Assembly (NCBI RefSeq): GCF_000005505.3
Contig: NC_016134.3
Span: 28,657,584-28,721,583, forward strand
Direction: 5' to 3'
Length of the DNA: 64,000 nucleotides
Source of the DNA: Brachypodium distachyon
Taxonomy: Eukaryota > Streptophyta > Magnoliopsida > Poales > Poaceae
Part shown: positions 12,098-24,534 of the stretch, piece by piece
Position numbering within the stretch: position 1 is the stretch's first letter
How the letters are laid out: every line of letters starts with the position of its first letter
Translations under genes and position numbers: made by a program
Notes under the pieces: generated by a model
What the model was told of the DNA's origin: nothing
The model's input: only the letters and a program-made list of their open reading frames with translations
The model's database searches: none

Positions 12098-13627
12098 GTA
12101 CGTACGCTTGCGCCGACAACTGCCCGTGTACCAACATCGCGGGACGAGACACCCATCGACTCGAAGGCAAAGGATCGATGTCAACACGCACTGCTGCAGA
12201 ACACATCTCACACCGGCAAAAGGAAAAATAAAACAGTTTCAACGCTGAATTTATTTTATAATCTACGGTGGAAAATACAAGCGAAAAGTAAGGGAAAATA
12301 GATTAAATAGCTAGAAGTTGGTTCCAAAAGCTGGATGATAATAATCCACTTCAATGAGAAAAGACGCAACATTAGTAGTTTTCATGAACCAACCACCGCT
12401 GGTCTATCGTCACGGTTGGGTAACTCTCCGGCGGTTCCCAAAATCCGCTGCTGATTGAGGGGTTTCTTTTTAGCTTTGGTCCTTTTTCCCAGAGCTATTT
12501 GTACTCTTTCTCTTCTTAATTGAACAGCAAAGCTCCTGCCATTTTCCTAAAAAAGAAAATTCACTGCTGGAGATTCTCAAGTGATATCCACCGATAGGGG
12601 TTAGGGCACCTGTTAGGTAGGTAGTTCTTGCCTCGGACATGCTTCCATATATCTGTTTTAGCCTGTCCTTGTTGGGATTTTTTTTCTCCTGCGCGAACTT
12701 TGTTTTGCTGTCTCGAAAGATGGAGACAATGTGGTGACCGTGTTTGAGAAGAAGTTGGAACGAGGGAGGAGAAATTCGGCCGATGATGGTCAGGCACGTT
12801 CAATCAATGTGGGAAGGGGGGAGATGATGATGAGTAATACTATCGATTGCGTGAAGTCTCGCATAGGCGTGGAAGAAACGACGTGGTGGGTGGTGGGGGG
12901 GGGGGGATTGGCTTAACAGAACGACGTGGAGAGAGTGGGCAGCAACGATAGGATCGTGGCTCATGGGATGGGATTTTAGGAGAGAGAAAGATGGCGGGAT
13001 GTGAGTTAGAGTCGAAGAGGCTTAGGGATAGTTGTGGTTTTCGAATGGGTTGAACCGGAGCATGTATTGAAAAACTTGTGGGTTTCATGTGTTCCAATCG
13101 ATACTAGAACGTGTTTGAACCTGTGAGACGCAACGACGCACAAACGTATTGAGGTTATATATGTCGACACATAGGTGTTCCCTAATTGATTCAAAATCCG
13201 GGATAAGTGTTTCATGGTCCCGTTGCCATTTTGGCCAAGACAGGCAATTCACAAGTCAATCCTCATGTATCTCTTTCTGTTTCTAAATGTTTTTTTTATG
13301 AAATGTTTGGGAACAAAGAAACTAGTTTGCTTTCTTACATATTGCCAAAATTGCGAGTTTAACATCTCAATTAGAACACAGAAAGTTACAATCACTCTTC
13401 AAATGTCAAAATCACCTAAATTTGTCACCTCGCTCCGGTAGAAAAGGGTTAAGACATAAAGAAGATCAATTTTGGATTGACCAGCCTGATTGTGTGTTGA
13501 TTCTGAATGCTGGTAGGAAGTCTTTAGCCTTGGGTCATACATTCATTCATGCATACGCTTGGTGTTAAACTTGAAACGACTTGGATATCCTCTCAAAAAA
13601 AAAAACCGACTTGGATATACTATATGC
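12098..13627. other. Intergenic DNA between the Copia element and the EC1-like gene
   Basis: No supported gene. It contains a short G-run (near 12896-12906). Open frames are short and lack domains. The last 100 bp may hold the 3' untranslated region of the EC1-like gene. Confidence 0.4.
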
Positions 13628-14074
13628 TCATGGTCTTGGATGCGCGGCCGGCAGGGAAGCGTCGCCGCCGCCGCCGCAGAAGCCGCGGAGCACGCCGGCC
13701 TCGTCGGCGGTGACCCCGACGGCGGCGCCGAGCGCGTACAACGGCCAGCCGCAGCGGCGCGCGACGGCGCGGACGGCGAGGCAGCAGGCGCGGCCGAGGT
13801 AGGCCTCGCCGTCGAGGAAGAAGACCGCCGCCTCCTCCGCGCACTGCGACCGCACCTCGTCCACCGCGCCCCAGCAGTCCACCAACGACCCTCCCTCTTC
13901 TTCCCCGTCCTCGGCCGCCGCCACGTTCGAGAACGCGAAGGGGAGGCGCTCGCTGATGGCCGGCACCGCCGCCGCCGCCCGAGCGTCGGCTTCAGCGGCT
14001 GCTCTTCTGCCGCCAGAGCCCGCGAAGATGGATAGAACGACGGCGGCGATGGTGAACTTGACGGCAGCCGCCAT
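13628..14074 (-). CDS. Egg-cell-secreted protein 1 (EC1)-like, prolamin-like domain
   Basis: A single-exon frame of 148 residues starts at the ATG at 14074. Residues about 1-27 (MAAAVKFTIAAVVLSIFAGS...) form a hydrophobic signal peptide. The mature part has the six-cysteine ECA1/EC1 prolamin-like pattern: LVDCWGAVDEVRSQCAEE, VFFLDGEAYLGRACCLAV, RRCGWPLYALG and VTADEAGVLRGFC. EC1 proteins are secreted by the egg cell at sperm arrival and promote gamete membrane readiness through HAP2/GCS1 relocalisation (Arabidopsis knowledge). Family members are 125-180 aa and usually intronless, as here. A TATA box at 14134-14142 gives a short leader. Alternatives are another ECA1-type cysteine-rich peptide expressed outside the egg. 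GC content is much higher than in the flanks, normal for intronless grass genes. Confidence 0.88.
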   Translation of the reverse strand: MAAAVKFTIAAVVLSIFAGSGGRRAAAEADARAAAAVPAISERLPFAFSNVAAAEDGEEEGGSLVDCWGAVDEVRSQCAEEAAVFFLDGEAYLGRACCLAVRAVARRCGWPLYALGAAVGVTADEAGVLRGFCGGGGDASLPAAHPRP

Positions 14075-14133
14075 TTATTCGGTAAGTGCGCGTGTGTGCT
14101 GGGTTCAGAATTCAGATAGGCAGCGGGCGAGAT

Positions 14134-14142
14134 CATTTTATA
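14134..14142 (-). promoter_or_regulatory. TATA box of the EC1-like gene
   Basis: Minus-strand TATAAAATG, 60 bp above the start codon at 14074, which implies a leader of about 30 nt. Confidence 0.6.
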
Positions 14143-15184
14143 CAGCGGGTGTTGGGCGTTTAAGTGCTTGGAATTAAGGCGAAGCCGGCCGGCCGGGCGA
14201 CGTGCGCGCACATGGATGCAATGCCTGATTGATGCTCTGCTCCGGAGAGCTCGATTGGGGCATCGATCAGTCGTTGTTAGGACTCATTGTTGGGTGATAA
14301 CAATGCTTCTGCGTCTGCGTTATTTCGGGAACAGATAAAAGCAACACCAGCACACTTGTTCTTTCTAATTTGAGCTAGAGGGGCCACTAGATTACTAGTT
14401 TTGCCGGGACTGGAGCTGCCTAATTGAACACACGTCGGTCTTGGCAGGACGGACAATTTGTGCCGTTTAGGAAGTCATCATAGTGATATCGGCCTGCCAT
14501 GTGGATGATGCATGTGTATCTCTAACAAGCATTCATAAAGGCCTTGCTCAGAAGTCAGAATCTAAAGTTGAGCACACCGAACAGAACGGAGATGCAAAGT
14601 AGTATTCTGAAATACATCCCAGGAGGTGGAGAAAATCAAGTGAGGGGCAAAAATCCTCAAAATGTAACCAAACCAACGCAGTCTTACAGGACACCACCAG
14701 GATAAGATCGACGTTCATCAGATTCAGAATCACAGGTTCAGCGCTTTCTTCTAATCATTTGGATGCATGTTCAAGGAATAGAATCACAAATTCTCACAAT
14801 ACAGTAGGTAGGTCAGCAGGCAATCTTGTGATAGTTCATCCTTTTTTTGTATATGTATACAAATTCACATAACTATGTTCTCCAAATAATGAACTGTATG
14901 TATGTGCCCTCTTGTTTACAGAAAACTTCCACTAGCTATGATGTTCACTTGCTCGATTCATAGAACATGATCTGAAGCTAGAAGCAACAAAATGTTAGCA
15001 CTAATCTTACAAGCCAGGAGGTAAACTTATAACATATGGTTTAGTTTTTTACTACCATTTACAATCCTCAAACACCATTATTCACCCAAGTAAACATGAA
15101 CATATCATGATTTGCTCCATTCATGGAGCTGAAAATCCTGGCCTCCCAGTTTTGCCTTTAAAAAAGAAGTGGCGTGAAGCCAGG
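14143..15184. other. Spacer between the EC1-like promoter and the NET1 3' end
   Basis: No coding feature seen. The right 200-300 bp probably holds the NET1 3' untranslated region; the left part is upstream DNA of the EC1-like gene. Confidence 0.45.
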
Positions 15185-18100
15185 TTAGTCATCGATGGTT
15201 TTCGCTCTCATGCAACCGCAGGGCGAGCATCGCTTCTGCTTTCGACTGTCTGGCCTTCTACCGTAGAGATACTCCACGAGCTGCACTTTGGATCGCCGCT
15301 GTGTGGTTTTCGATGATCTACTGCTACTCTGCTCCTCGTATTTTAGCAGAGCCTGCTGGACCTTTTGCATTTCCAACTCCAGCCTCCCAATCTTCTCTGA
15401 CATTTTCCTGGCACGCTCCAAGATCTTCCGCTGGTGTCTGCTCCTCAAGTCAATGTTGTCCCCTTCGAGACCATCCGCAGATGTGAACTCTTCAGCCTTC
15501 TTGGACAGCTTACTGTTGGTGTCAATCAACTGCATGATGGTACCTTCAGCTTCTCTTATTTGGTATCTGACACTCTCCAGCTCGTGCTCTTCTGATGCTT
15601 CGGTGTTTGTTTTGAGATCTTGAATGCTGGATTGGAGGGTGTTGAGCCTCTGTGCATCAGAAGATAACCTTTCGATGACCTTGTTCTTCCACTCCTGGTG
15701 CGGCTCCCTGGTGATAGACCTTGGTAGCTCTTGCTTGTCAACACCGAGCTCCTTTACGACCATTAGGTCGGCAGGAGACTGTTTACTATTGTCTTTCTCA
15801 AGTGACTCACTTTGTGGTGGTCTCAAATCTTCATGAATATGGTTACTGCTTGGTCCAATAATGCCACGAACGTCGTGCACCTTGTCATCTGCTGGTGCTA
15901 CATTTTTCTTTTCCTGACCTACGGACTCAGCTCTACGGCCTGAACAAGTTTGGATGAGATCAAGTTGTATATCTTTCAGCATTTTCTCATAATTCATTTC
16001 AGTTAAGTCATCATCCAAGATCTCTTTCAGCTTCAGGACCTCAATCTGCTTCCTCGCTTCTTGCAGATTGGCACTGAAGTCAAGCCTCTCTTGCTCGAGA
16101 AGGACACCCGCATCCGTGACCATCTTCTGGAGTGCTTTGATTGTTCCATGCAGTTTCTGCAGCTCCATTTCTTTCACCATCTTCATTGCATTGTGATCAC
16201 TTGACACCATGGTTTTCAAAGGCTCAGGTGATAATGCATTTTCCTACAAAAGAAGAAGAATTGAGTCCTGGAAAGAGAATGGATAACTCCATGATAAGTA
16301 TAAATGTCAGATTTACATATTAGGGAAATCTATCAAGTGATCGAAAAATGCTAGATTTGACTTGCATATATATCGTTAGCGGCGAGATACTGCAATTGTA
16401 GAGTACACACAATAGTATTCCTGTAAGGCCAAAGTGGTTGAATCAGATGTACTCCCTCCGATCCTAAATTGTTGTCGAAATATTACATGTATCTAGATGT
16501 TTTTTAAGAATAGATACATCCATATGTTGGCCAATTTAAGTCAAGAATTTAGGATCAGAGGGAGTACTAAGGAAAAGCTTTAACTTGTTAGAGAATGTCA
16601 CAATAATAGATGGGATGCAGAAATTTTGAACCGCGATGCAGGTAAACCACCTCCATTTGTCGTATGATGCACCCCAAGATTCATATACATAGTAATAGCT
16701 ATAACATTTAAAGCTTGAGAAGTGGGAATTCCTTGAATTGTGCATCATATGACAAAAAGAGGTTATGCTTGTGCAGCCGCCCCATGATCCAGCAGAACTA
16801 TTATACGCCAAAGTATAATCCTTAGATCCTGAACAGAACATGTAAACGGAATGCACTGTACATACCTCTATCCTGAGCTTATTTGATTGCAAGCAATCAT
16901 TGGCAAGAGACATGGTTTGTTTCTCTAGGGTACTGACTTCAGCCTGCAATGATCCTAACATCGTGAAATCACCATTAAGATCAACCTTCAGTCTTCTGTT
17001 CTCATTCTCTATGGCATTTAGCTTATCCTTCAGCTCATCCACATATGAATTTCTTCGGGTGATATCTTCCTTCAGCACCTCCTTCTGCACCATTGAACTT
17101 ATCTCAAAACTTTCACATGTTATGATAAGCTCAAGTACCTTCTCCTTGAACAGAGCTGCATTCATAATGGCCATTTGCATGTTAGACATCAATTCCTTGA
17201 TCTCCTCATCGCAAGATTTTATGTCTATCAGAGTCTTATCCTTGCTCCTAAGCACTTCCACTTTGCCCTTCAATTTAAGTACCTCCTCTTGTAGCATTTC
17301 ATTCGATTTATCAAGACCAGAGATGTCTACATCCTTCTGCTGTTCCACTTCCATGCTTACATGGTAATCCTGTCGGATCTTGCCAGAACTTATGAGATTA
17401 TTATCTCTACATGCTGGATTCCCTTTTTCTGAGGCATTTTCTGCACTAGACCGGTCATGAATATTCATGGTTCCATTGAGATCTTTCCCAAGGTGGTTAT
17501 TCTCAATTTCTATGTCTCCAAGATTCTTGTTCAACATGCTGATGTCCTGACAAAGCTCACTTCCTGCAGCTTGAATACATGCAAAATCATTGTGCAAAGA
17601 CTTCAATTGTAAGGCCCTCTCTTCATGAAGACTTCTAAAGATCACAACAAGGATATCTTTGCTGACTGCGTCACTGATGAGAGTGCTGAAATCATCTTCA
17701 AACATATTTTGTTTCTCTCTGGAATCCTTTAGTTCATCTGACAGAAAAGAGTTCTGTTGAATCAGCTTGATAATCTCATTTTGCAGTGACCTCCGAGAAT
17801 CTTGCAGTTCTGACAACTGTCCAACCAAGAACTTTGCCTCAGCCCTAAGCTCGTCAACTCTGTGGTTGCGAGCCTCCATCTCTTCCCAGAACTCATTGCT
17901 GATTTTCATGATTTCCAGCCTTTCGCTCTGCAGCTGGAGCAACTCCTTGCTTTTTTCCTGCTGATCTTGCTTGAGGATGTTCCGCTCTGACCTCAGGTCA
18001 GCTACCTCATGTCTGAGGTGCTCCAGAAGTGTGACAACAAGTGACTTCTCAACAAGTTCATTCTGTTTCACATCCTGGGCATCGGATATTGTATTACACA

Positions 18101-21100
18101 GGGAGTGGATCTCATGCAAGATGAGCTGCACAATGATTTCAGGCTTCATTTGGTCTAAGGATTCATACTTCTCATCCAAGTGTAATACTTTCAGCACTGA
18201 ACCGATCCCTTCAGTTAGTTTCTCATTACGCAGTGATAAGCAGTCCAATTTCTCCTCCTGAACCTTACATACTTCTTTCTTCTTTTGCAACTGTGCTGAC
18301 AAATCAGAATTTGCGTCTGCCATGTCGTGCAAACACTGCTTTAAGATGAAGATCTCTACTTGAGCTTTGGCAATCTTGAGTTCCTCCTCTTCAAGCTGCT
18401 CCTCCCTATTCCTGCCTTCCTCAAGCAACAGGCTAACTTGCTTCTCTAGATCATCAAACTGAGTCTTGCTTGCATGTTTGTGTTCCTTCCTCTCGAACCT
18501 TATCTGTTCCTGTAGCCTGATCACTTCGTCAAGCACCGTGTCTTTCTCCTGCTGTAGAACTGTGTGTCGCCTTTCTAGCTCTGTGTATTGGACTTCCAAG
18601 TTCAGAAGAGTACCGCTGATGTTATCAACCTGAAACAACAATAAGGTAAGTAGATATTTAAGAAGGATAACAAAGCTTTCAGTTCTTTTTTGTTGGATAA
18701 GAAAATGCTTTCAGTTCTGTTGACAGCTGGTTGAAAATAATAAGCTTCTTGGCATAGTATACCTGACAGACAAGAGTTCTCTTCTCGGTTCCAAGAATGG
18801 AATTCTGATTGTGGACTGCCTCTGAAGATTCTTCCAGCTCTTTCAACTTCGTCCTCAAATTCTCAAGTTCAACATTAGCATCAGATAATGAATTCTCCAA
18901 AAATACATTCTTCTTCAGCAGCCCCTCCAGGGTCTGCGAAATTGCCTCAATCTGTGCAACCAGAACAGCTCGTTCGGATTGACGACTGCAAATCTTGGAA
19001 TTGAGTTCCTTGCATGATTCTTCCAATGCTACCTTCTTCTCTCTTAACCCTTCAAGGTCAGTATTTGCAGCTGCCAAAGACTTCTCCAAATGTGCATTCT
19101 TCTCAGACATCTTCTCCAACTGCCTTAGGTTTTCAGTATGCAGAAGTTCTGTGCTCTTATGGTTCTTGATAACCTCTTTGAGCTCAAAATTTCCATCCCT
19201 CAACTCTTGTGCAAGATCGTGTAGTGATTCTACATTTAAGTTCACCGATTCTATTTGCTCCTTGATTGAAAAGTGTTTCCTCTCTAAGTCACTTCTGTCA
19301 TCTTTAAGGTGAGAAAGTTCATATTGAAGTGTCTTCTTTTCATCCACATGTTGACACGCCTCTTCCTTAAGTCTGTGTTGTGCATCCTTCATTAAAATTA
19401 TCTCATCATGAAGATGAGTTATAACTGCTGAAGAAGAGTTGTGTTGATCATTCAACCTTTTGTTATCTTCTAGGATCTTCTCCAACTCTTTCTGAAGCAT
19501 AAATTTGCTTGTTTCAATGTCCTTAATCTTGATTGCTTCACTCTGCTTCTCAAGAACCAAATGGCTCAATCTATCCTGTGCTAGTAAAAATTGCTTCTCC
19601 AAAGAGAGATTCACCATTTCTGCTTGCATACACTTGAGATGCTCTTCTTCTCTAGAGATATTAACATTTTCCAACTCTGCTTGCTTCTCATTTAGCTCGT
19701 CATGCTTCTGTTTCAACAAATGTTTTAGCTTCTCTAGTTCCAAATGCAAGTCCTGGTTAGCTCTTTCAAGCATTAGAAAACGCTCGTTTGCGGTGCTTAA
19801 AGGTAGCAATCCAGTTTGCATCTCCTCTTTCAGTCTGCTGAACTGCTCCTGGGTATACAATATTTCAGACTTTAGGTTTTCTAACCTAGCAGTGGATTGC
19901 TGGCATTGGAGAACTGCAGCTTCCTTCTCCGCCTCTTGTTGTGCAAGATCCTCTTTTAGGCGAAGAACCTCAGATTCAGCATTGTTGCTCCGCTCTAACA
20001 CTGATGAGATCCTATTCTTGAGTTCTTGATTTTCTTGTGACAGACTAACTAGTTCTTTTTGCAACTTCTCATAATTCTGGTCATCTGCAATGACACATTT
20101 TATTTGTCATGATTTATTTTCAACAGTTCAACTTTTTTTTCTTTGCTTTAATATCTTACCTTTAACAAGGCCTTTTGATTCACTAGCATTAAATAAAGAT
20201 AGGAAATATGAAGTCAAGTCTGGATTCTGAAGGTCCTTTTCAATGGATGTAGTCTCAACTGGTAGATCATCATCCAAGTCTAATAGAACCTGATCAGGAA
20301 ATGCTTCTGCTATTTTCCTATGAGCCTGTCGGAGTTCCCCGGCTGCATGATCATATCTTTCTGCTAAAGCTCGGTATGCACGGTACAGCTCCTCTAGCAA
20401 GGTCATCAACTCAGGTCGCCTCCGGTAGTACATTTCAGCTCTTTTTGCAAATGACTCAGCATCTTCTTCAATAATCTTGATCATTAGCTTAATTTTGCTA
20501 TCCATATCTGCGTAATCAAGTATACAAAATATATGAGCCGAGGACGAACTTCAACTCAAATTGAACCATCATCCAGTACAAAGACAGGATAATCTGAATG
20601 CTTCATTGTTCACACTATCTAGTTGTTTATGCATTTTAACAATGAACTTGCCGTGTGCACCCACAATGATCTGACTTTTACACACATACCATCAAAGAGC
20701 AACTTCACATAATAATGTTAAGATATAAGAGAGCTGTACTGCATCAATAAAATCTTCCTTGAGACAACATGAAAGCAAGGGTTAACAATGCCAGTAAGCA
20801 CCCTAGATCAGGCAGTATTCCTGTTAATCAAATGCAGTGCTTCTACCTCTTCTGAAAAATAATCATACAGATCCTAAAAGCAGCACTCTATAGATAGGTA
20901 ACTGTTTTCTAAAATTGAATAACTTCTGTATACAGTGTGGAGATTTCCCAGTTCCACAATTAATGTAAAGTATTGCGAATTTCATAATGCACATTTGAAT
21001 AACAAACCATCATTTTTCATTATCAAATTTAAATGTGAGGGTCTTACATCACAAATAACTGTGAATTGTTAAGTCTCATAAACCTCAATTTTTTGAATCT

Positions 21101-21498
21101 ATGTTTCTGCTTAAGTTAAATTCGCAGGATGTGGCCATGGATTTCGAATTCATTAAATTTTTTGGGCATTTGCTTATCACTCAGAACCAGGATAATGGCT
21201 GATCACCATCTGAGGAATCCAAAGGGGCTAGCCATATAAGGAAATGCTCAGTGTCTAGAATCCAAAGGGTCTAGTCATCTAAAGAAATGCCATACAAATA
21301 GCACTTCAAAACATGATTTTCATGATGTTTGAACTATAGGGAGCACTAGATCTTGGGAGCCAAATGGGGTTTCCGAGCTAGTCAACATAATTTACCTTCA
21401 AGATTCAGTTGAAGCCATTTTGAGTTCTTCGGGCAGATATGACTGTCCCACCACCATGAGTACTTGCGCCTTGCAATAGTTGGTGATGTTGCTGCCAT
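15185..21498 (-). CDS. NETWORKED1-type actin-binding coiled-coil protein (NAB/KIP1 domain)
   Basis: Complete coding region in five exons: 21396-21498, 20160-20507, 18763-20084, 16866-18629 and 15185-16243. All have GT/AG borders and matching phases, giving 1531 residues. Residues about 12-90 form the NAB actin-binding domain: [20 protein letters not shown], then [31 protein letters not shown] and [14 protein letters not shown]. The rest is almost all Leu/Glu/Lys-rich coiled coil, ending in a conserved basic tail ([16 protein letters not shown], then CSPCGCM). NET1 proteins bind F-actin directly and sit at plasma membrane and plasmodesmata (Arabidopsis NET1A). The exon count and two very long middle exons fit the family. 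No stop or frameshift was found, so it looks functional. The first coding exon is missed if only the ATG at 20505 is used; the tryptophan triplet of the NAB domain shows that the start at 21498 is right. Confidence 0.95.
16452..16564. mobile_element. Stowaway-type MITE (Thalos-like) in the last NET1 intron
   Basis: 113 bp with inverted ends CTCCCTCCGATCCTAAATT and the matching AATTTAGGATCAGAGGGAG, flanked by TA on both sides (16450-16451, 16565-16566), the Tc1/mariner target. It is non-coding. Confidence 0.9.
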
Positions 21499-23320
21499 TA
21501 TGCAAACAAACTGAACAGCCGAGCTGTTCTTATACTTTTAAAGAACACACTGATCGTCTGTGATGCCACGGCCAGAGTATGACAGCCACAACAGCTAATC
21601 ACAATCTAACATCAATCAGTTGCCTGCAAAATAATAAGAGCTATCAAACTCAGAGCATCAAGAACACCAAGTATTCTTAACATGCATAAATGACCAATTG
21701 AGTAAAGAAATGATCACCACTGTCGGATACTACTTTCATATTTTTACAAGAAGCCCCTATTTTTCAAATCCACTTTCAGAAAATTGGCAACAGATGATAA
21801 ACCAATACTGCAAGCGCTAGGATTTTTTCCTCGCCATGCAAAACACCACAGGGCAGCCATAGCAGAAGCAAAACCTCTCAGGAATGGATTTGTTTTTGGA
21901 TACTCGACTCAATTCTGAAGATGCATTATCATATTATCTTATGAACAAAAGTACATCGTGATTAGTGAATGATGAGTCGGAAGCAGCAAAAGTGCAAAAC
22001 TGCAAGCATTCAATATCCAAAGATAGCTCAAAGCCTCAAAGTTGGGCCAAGCATGAACACATAACTCAGTATAGAGTGAATTCCAACATCAACTTTTTGA
22101 TACCAAAACAACAGAAAAAATGACGAAAAACAGCAAAAAAATATATAAAGGAAACCAAAATTGATCCAAACAGTTAATAAAATAAAGAGATATATAATTA
22201 CACCATGATGCATAATCATGTTGAGGAAATCAGCAGCTTGAGGTCACCTCATCAATGGCTCAAAAATCAGAAGCTTCAGCTCACCTCATCAATGGCTCAG
22301 AGAAAAGGAGTAACTACTACTATAGTGAATAAAAATAAAAATTATATAAACAATTGGAGGTTGCTTGCTGAGCTAGCAGGTAGGCATCATGAAGCAATAA
22401 TAAAGGAATGATCGGGAAAAGGGTAGGCAGTGACAAGAAAACCCAACCACCCAATAAAAAAAATGTGCCCAACCACTTTCCAGCTTTCGAATGACCCACG
22501 AAAATGCAGCAGAACAGCAATCCGAATGACAAGGAAGCACCATTAATTACTTGAATACTTCATGAGTTATGTTATTACTACTACCAGTGATCAAACAACG
22601 CAGAGAAAAGAGCACCCTTTCATGAGCACCAAAACCACTTACTACATGCATCAAGAAAATAACAATCTTAAATTTCCAACGAAACAAAGACGAAACCATG
22701 ATTAGACCGTGAGATTGATGTACTACATGCCCAATATCTGAGGACAAACAACGCAAATACTTCCAGGAGCAGAATTCTATTCGCAAGGGGGAAAAGGGAT
22801 AAAATGTCAGCATTTCATAAACTGCATACTGATGATCATGAACAGGCCCCGGAAAACCTGCAAATCAATACATATCTTGCAGCAAAGGGAAGCAAATATC
22901 ATCATGAGAGACAGGAAAAATCGATCACAGAAGAAAAAGAAGAGAGACAGAGATAGAGAAATCTTGCGGTGGAATTCTTACCCGCCCCCAACAGGATTCC
23001 TCCTCTCTCTGCTGCAACTGCGGCCGGCTGCAACCCCAATAGATCGAGATCCAGCCGCCCCCATCCCGCCGCTAGGCCATCTCTTCACCACCAGCGCCCA
23101 GCACAGCACCCACAAGAAGGAATCCACAACAAGATGGCTATGCGCTTCTCCGTATGGTATAGGTATGTATCTATCAGGAGAAAGATTCTTGCTTATTTCC
23201 TTGGAGCCCTGCCTCTCCTCGCGTTTCTTGGAGCAGAGCGAAATGCAATCAATCAGAGACAAGAAGAAGAGTGTGGGGGAGTCGGATCAGATAGCAGCTA
23301 GCAGCCGCGGCGCGGGCGGT
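21499..23320 (-). other. NET1 5' leader: exon end, long leader intron and first exon
   Basis: The second exon starts at an AG acceptor at 21624-21625 (leader part 21499-21623). Upstream, a GC-rich segment of about 22982-23310 ends in a strong GTAAGA donor (22981 downward), making a plausible untranslated first exon and a leader intron of about 1.36 kb. The intron contains two copies of TCACCTCATCAATGGCTCA, at 22244 and 22281. The exact transcription start is not visible and no clear TATA box was found. Confidence 0.6.
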
Positions 23321-23330
23321 GGTAGTGGGG

Positions 23331-24376
23331 GATTTAATTAATTGCTTGTTCGCTAGTGCTTTAACCGGAAAGCAAGGAGACAAAGTTTGTAGCACACGAG
23401 TTCAATTCTGAGAGAGGATTTTTGGTTGTTTCTTTCTGGTGTGGAATTCTTGGCTGCATTGGTTGGTGCCACACTGTTGTTCTTTGTCTCTGTGTGCGAG
23501 CTAAGCTGGGGAATTGGCACTTGGGGAGTGAAGAAGGGAGGACTGGATGTGTTCTTTGTCTCAGTTCCCGGGCGATTTGCATCTGCGCCCTTAGAAACCC
23601 TTGGCAAATTTTGCTTTGTGGAGTATAGTGAGGAGTAATGTGGGGGATGGTTAGCTGCTGTCCTTTTTTGTTCTGATTCTTGGCTTGTGGCATTTTCAAA
23701 GATGATGATCAGCTGGTCAAATTAATCATTTCATTTTGTGGGGTCTCTTGTAGTATGTATGTATGTATCATGAGTACAATTGATAAAACAAAGTCGGGTG
23801 AGCAAGGAATTGTAGGTATAATGCAGAATGATTAAGAGTGCTTACCAGCTGCATTGCCCCATATGATGATCTATTACCATGTTTTGTGATGGCCTAATTT
23901 AATACTCCGTACCAAGTGTTCCAATACTAATTACATGTCATCATCTTGAGATAATTGCAATTACCTGCCTGCTTAATTGCTTCCTCTGTACCGACGACAA
24001 CCTTCAATTTTTTTTTCCTTTTGCCAAGAATCTCCGGGATCCACAGCTAAATACAGCACGTGTATTAATTGAGATTGCTTCATCTGTAATTCATAGCAAC
24101 AACCATTCCTGATACAAACATTCTGTATAAGTATAAAGTTTGTACAACCAGTATACTACCCTTCTGACATGACGTACCATCTTAATCTTTGTTGCTGCGA
24201 CCTGATAACGATGGCAAGCCTACCTTGTTATATTCGTGAGAAATGCAAGTCCCAGCTAAGATAGCTGTCTCACATGTCAAGCTTTGCTACGGTATAGCGC
24301 CGGTAGTGTTTTTATCTGTTGTTTTCACAACGATCTGTACCGATTCCAAAAAGAAAAATTATGTTTCAAAATTTGT
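23331..24376. other. NET1 upstream/intergenic DNA
   Basis: It presumably holds the NET1 promoter. A short GTAT tandem run lies near 23755-23768. No gene seen. Confidence 0.4.
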
Positions 24377-24378
24377 TA

Positions 24379-24502
24379 CTCCCTCCATCCAATAAAAGAT
24401 GTCTCAAGTTTGTCAAAATTTGAATGTATCTAAACATAACTTAGCGTATAGATGCATTCAAATTTGATCAAACTTGAGACATCCTTTGTTGGACGGAAGG
24501 AC
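24379..24502. mobile_element. Stowaway-type MITE with a fused second end
   Basis: Inverted ends CTCCCTCCATCCAATAAAAG and its near complement ending GGACGGAAGGAC, flanked by TA. Immediately right (24503-24534) is another Stowaway-type terminus ending CCGGACGGAGTA, suggesting a nested or recombined pair. Confidence 0.75.
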
Positions 24503-24534
24503 TAAATTTGCGACAAATAATTCCGGACGGAGTA

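Noticed and set aside
13559..14035. 158-codon plus-strand frame
   Set aside because: Antisense shadow of the EC1-like gene caused by high GC.
13543..14211. 222-codon minus-strand frame overlapping the EC1-like gene
   Set aside because: Off-frame shadow of the EC1-like coding region; Arg/Ala/Pro low-complexity.
22978..23262. Upstream ORF in the NET1 leader
   Set aside because: The frame opens at TTG, not ATG, so there is no convincing uORF.
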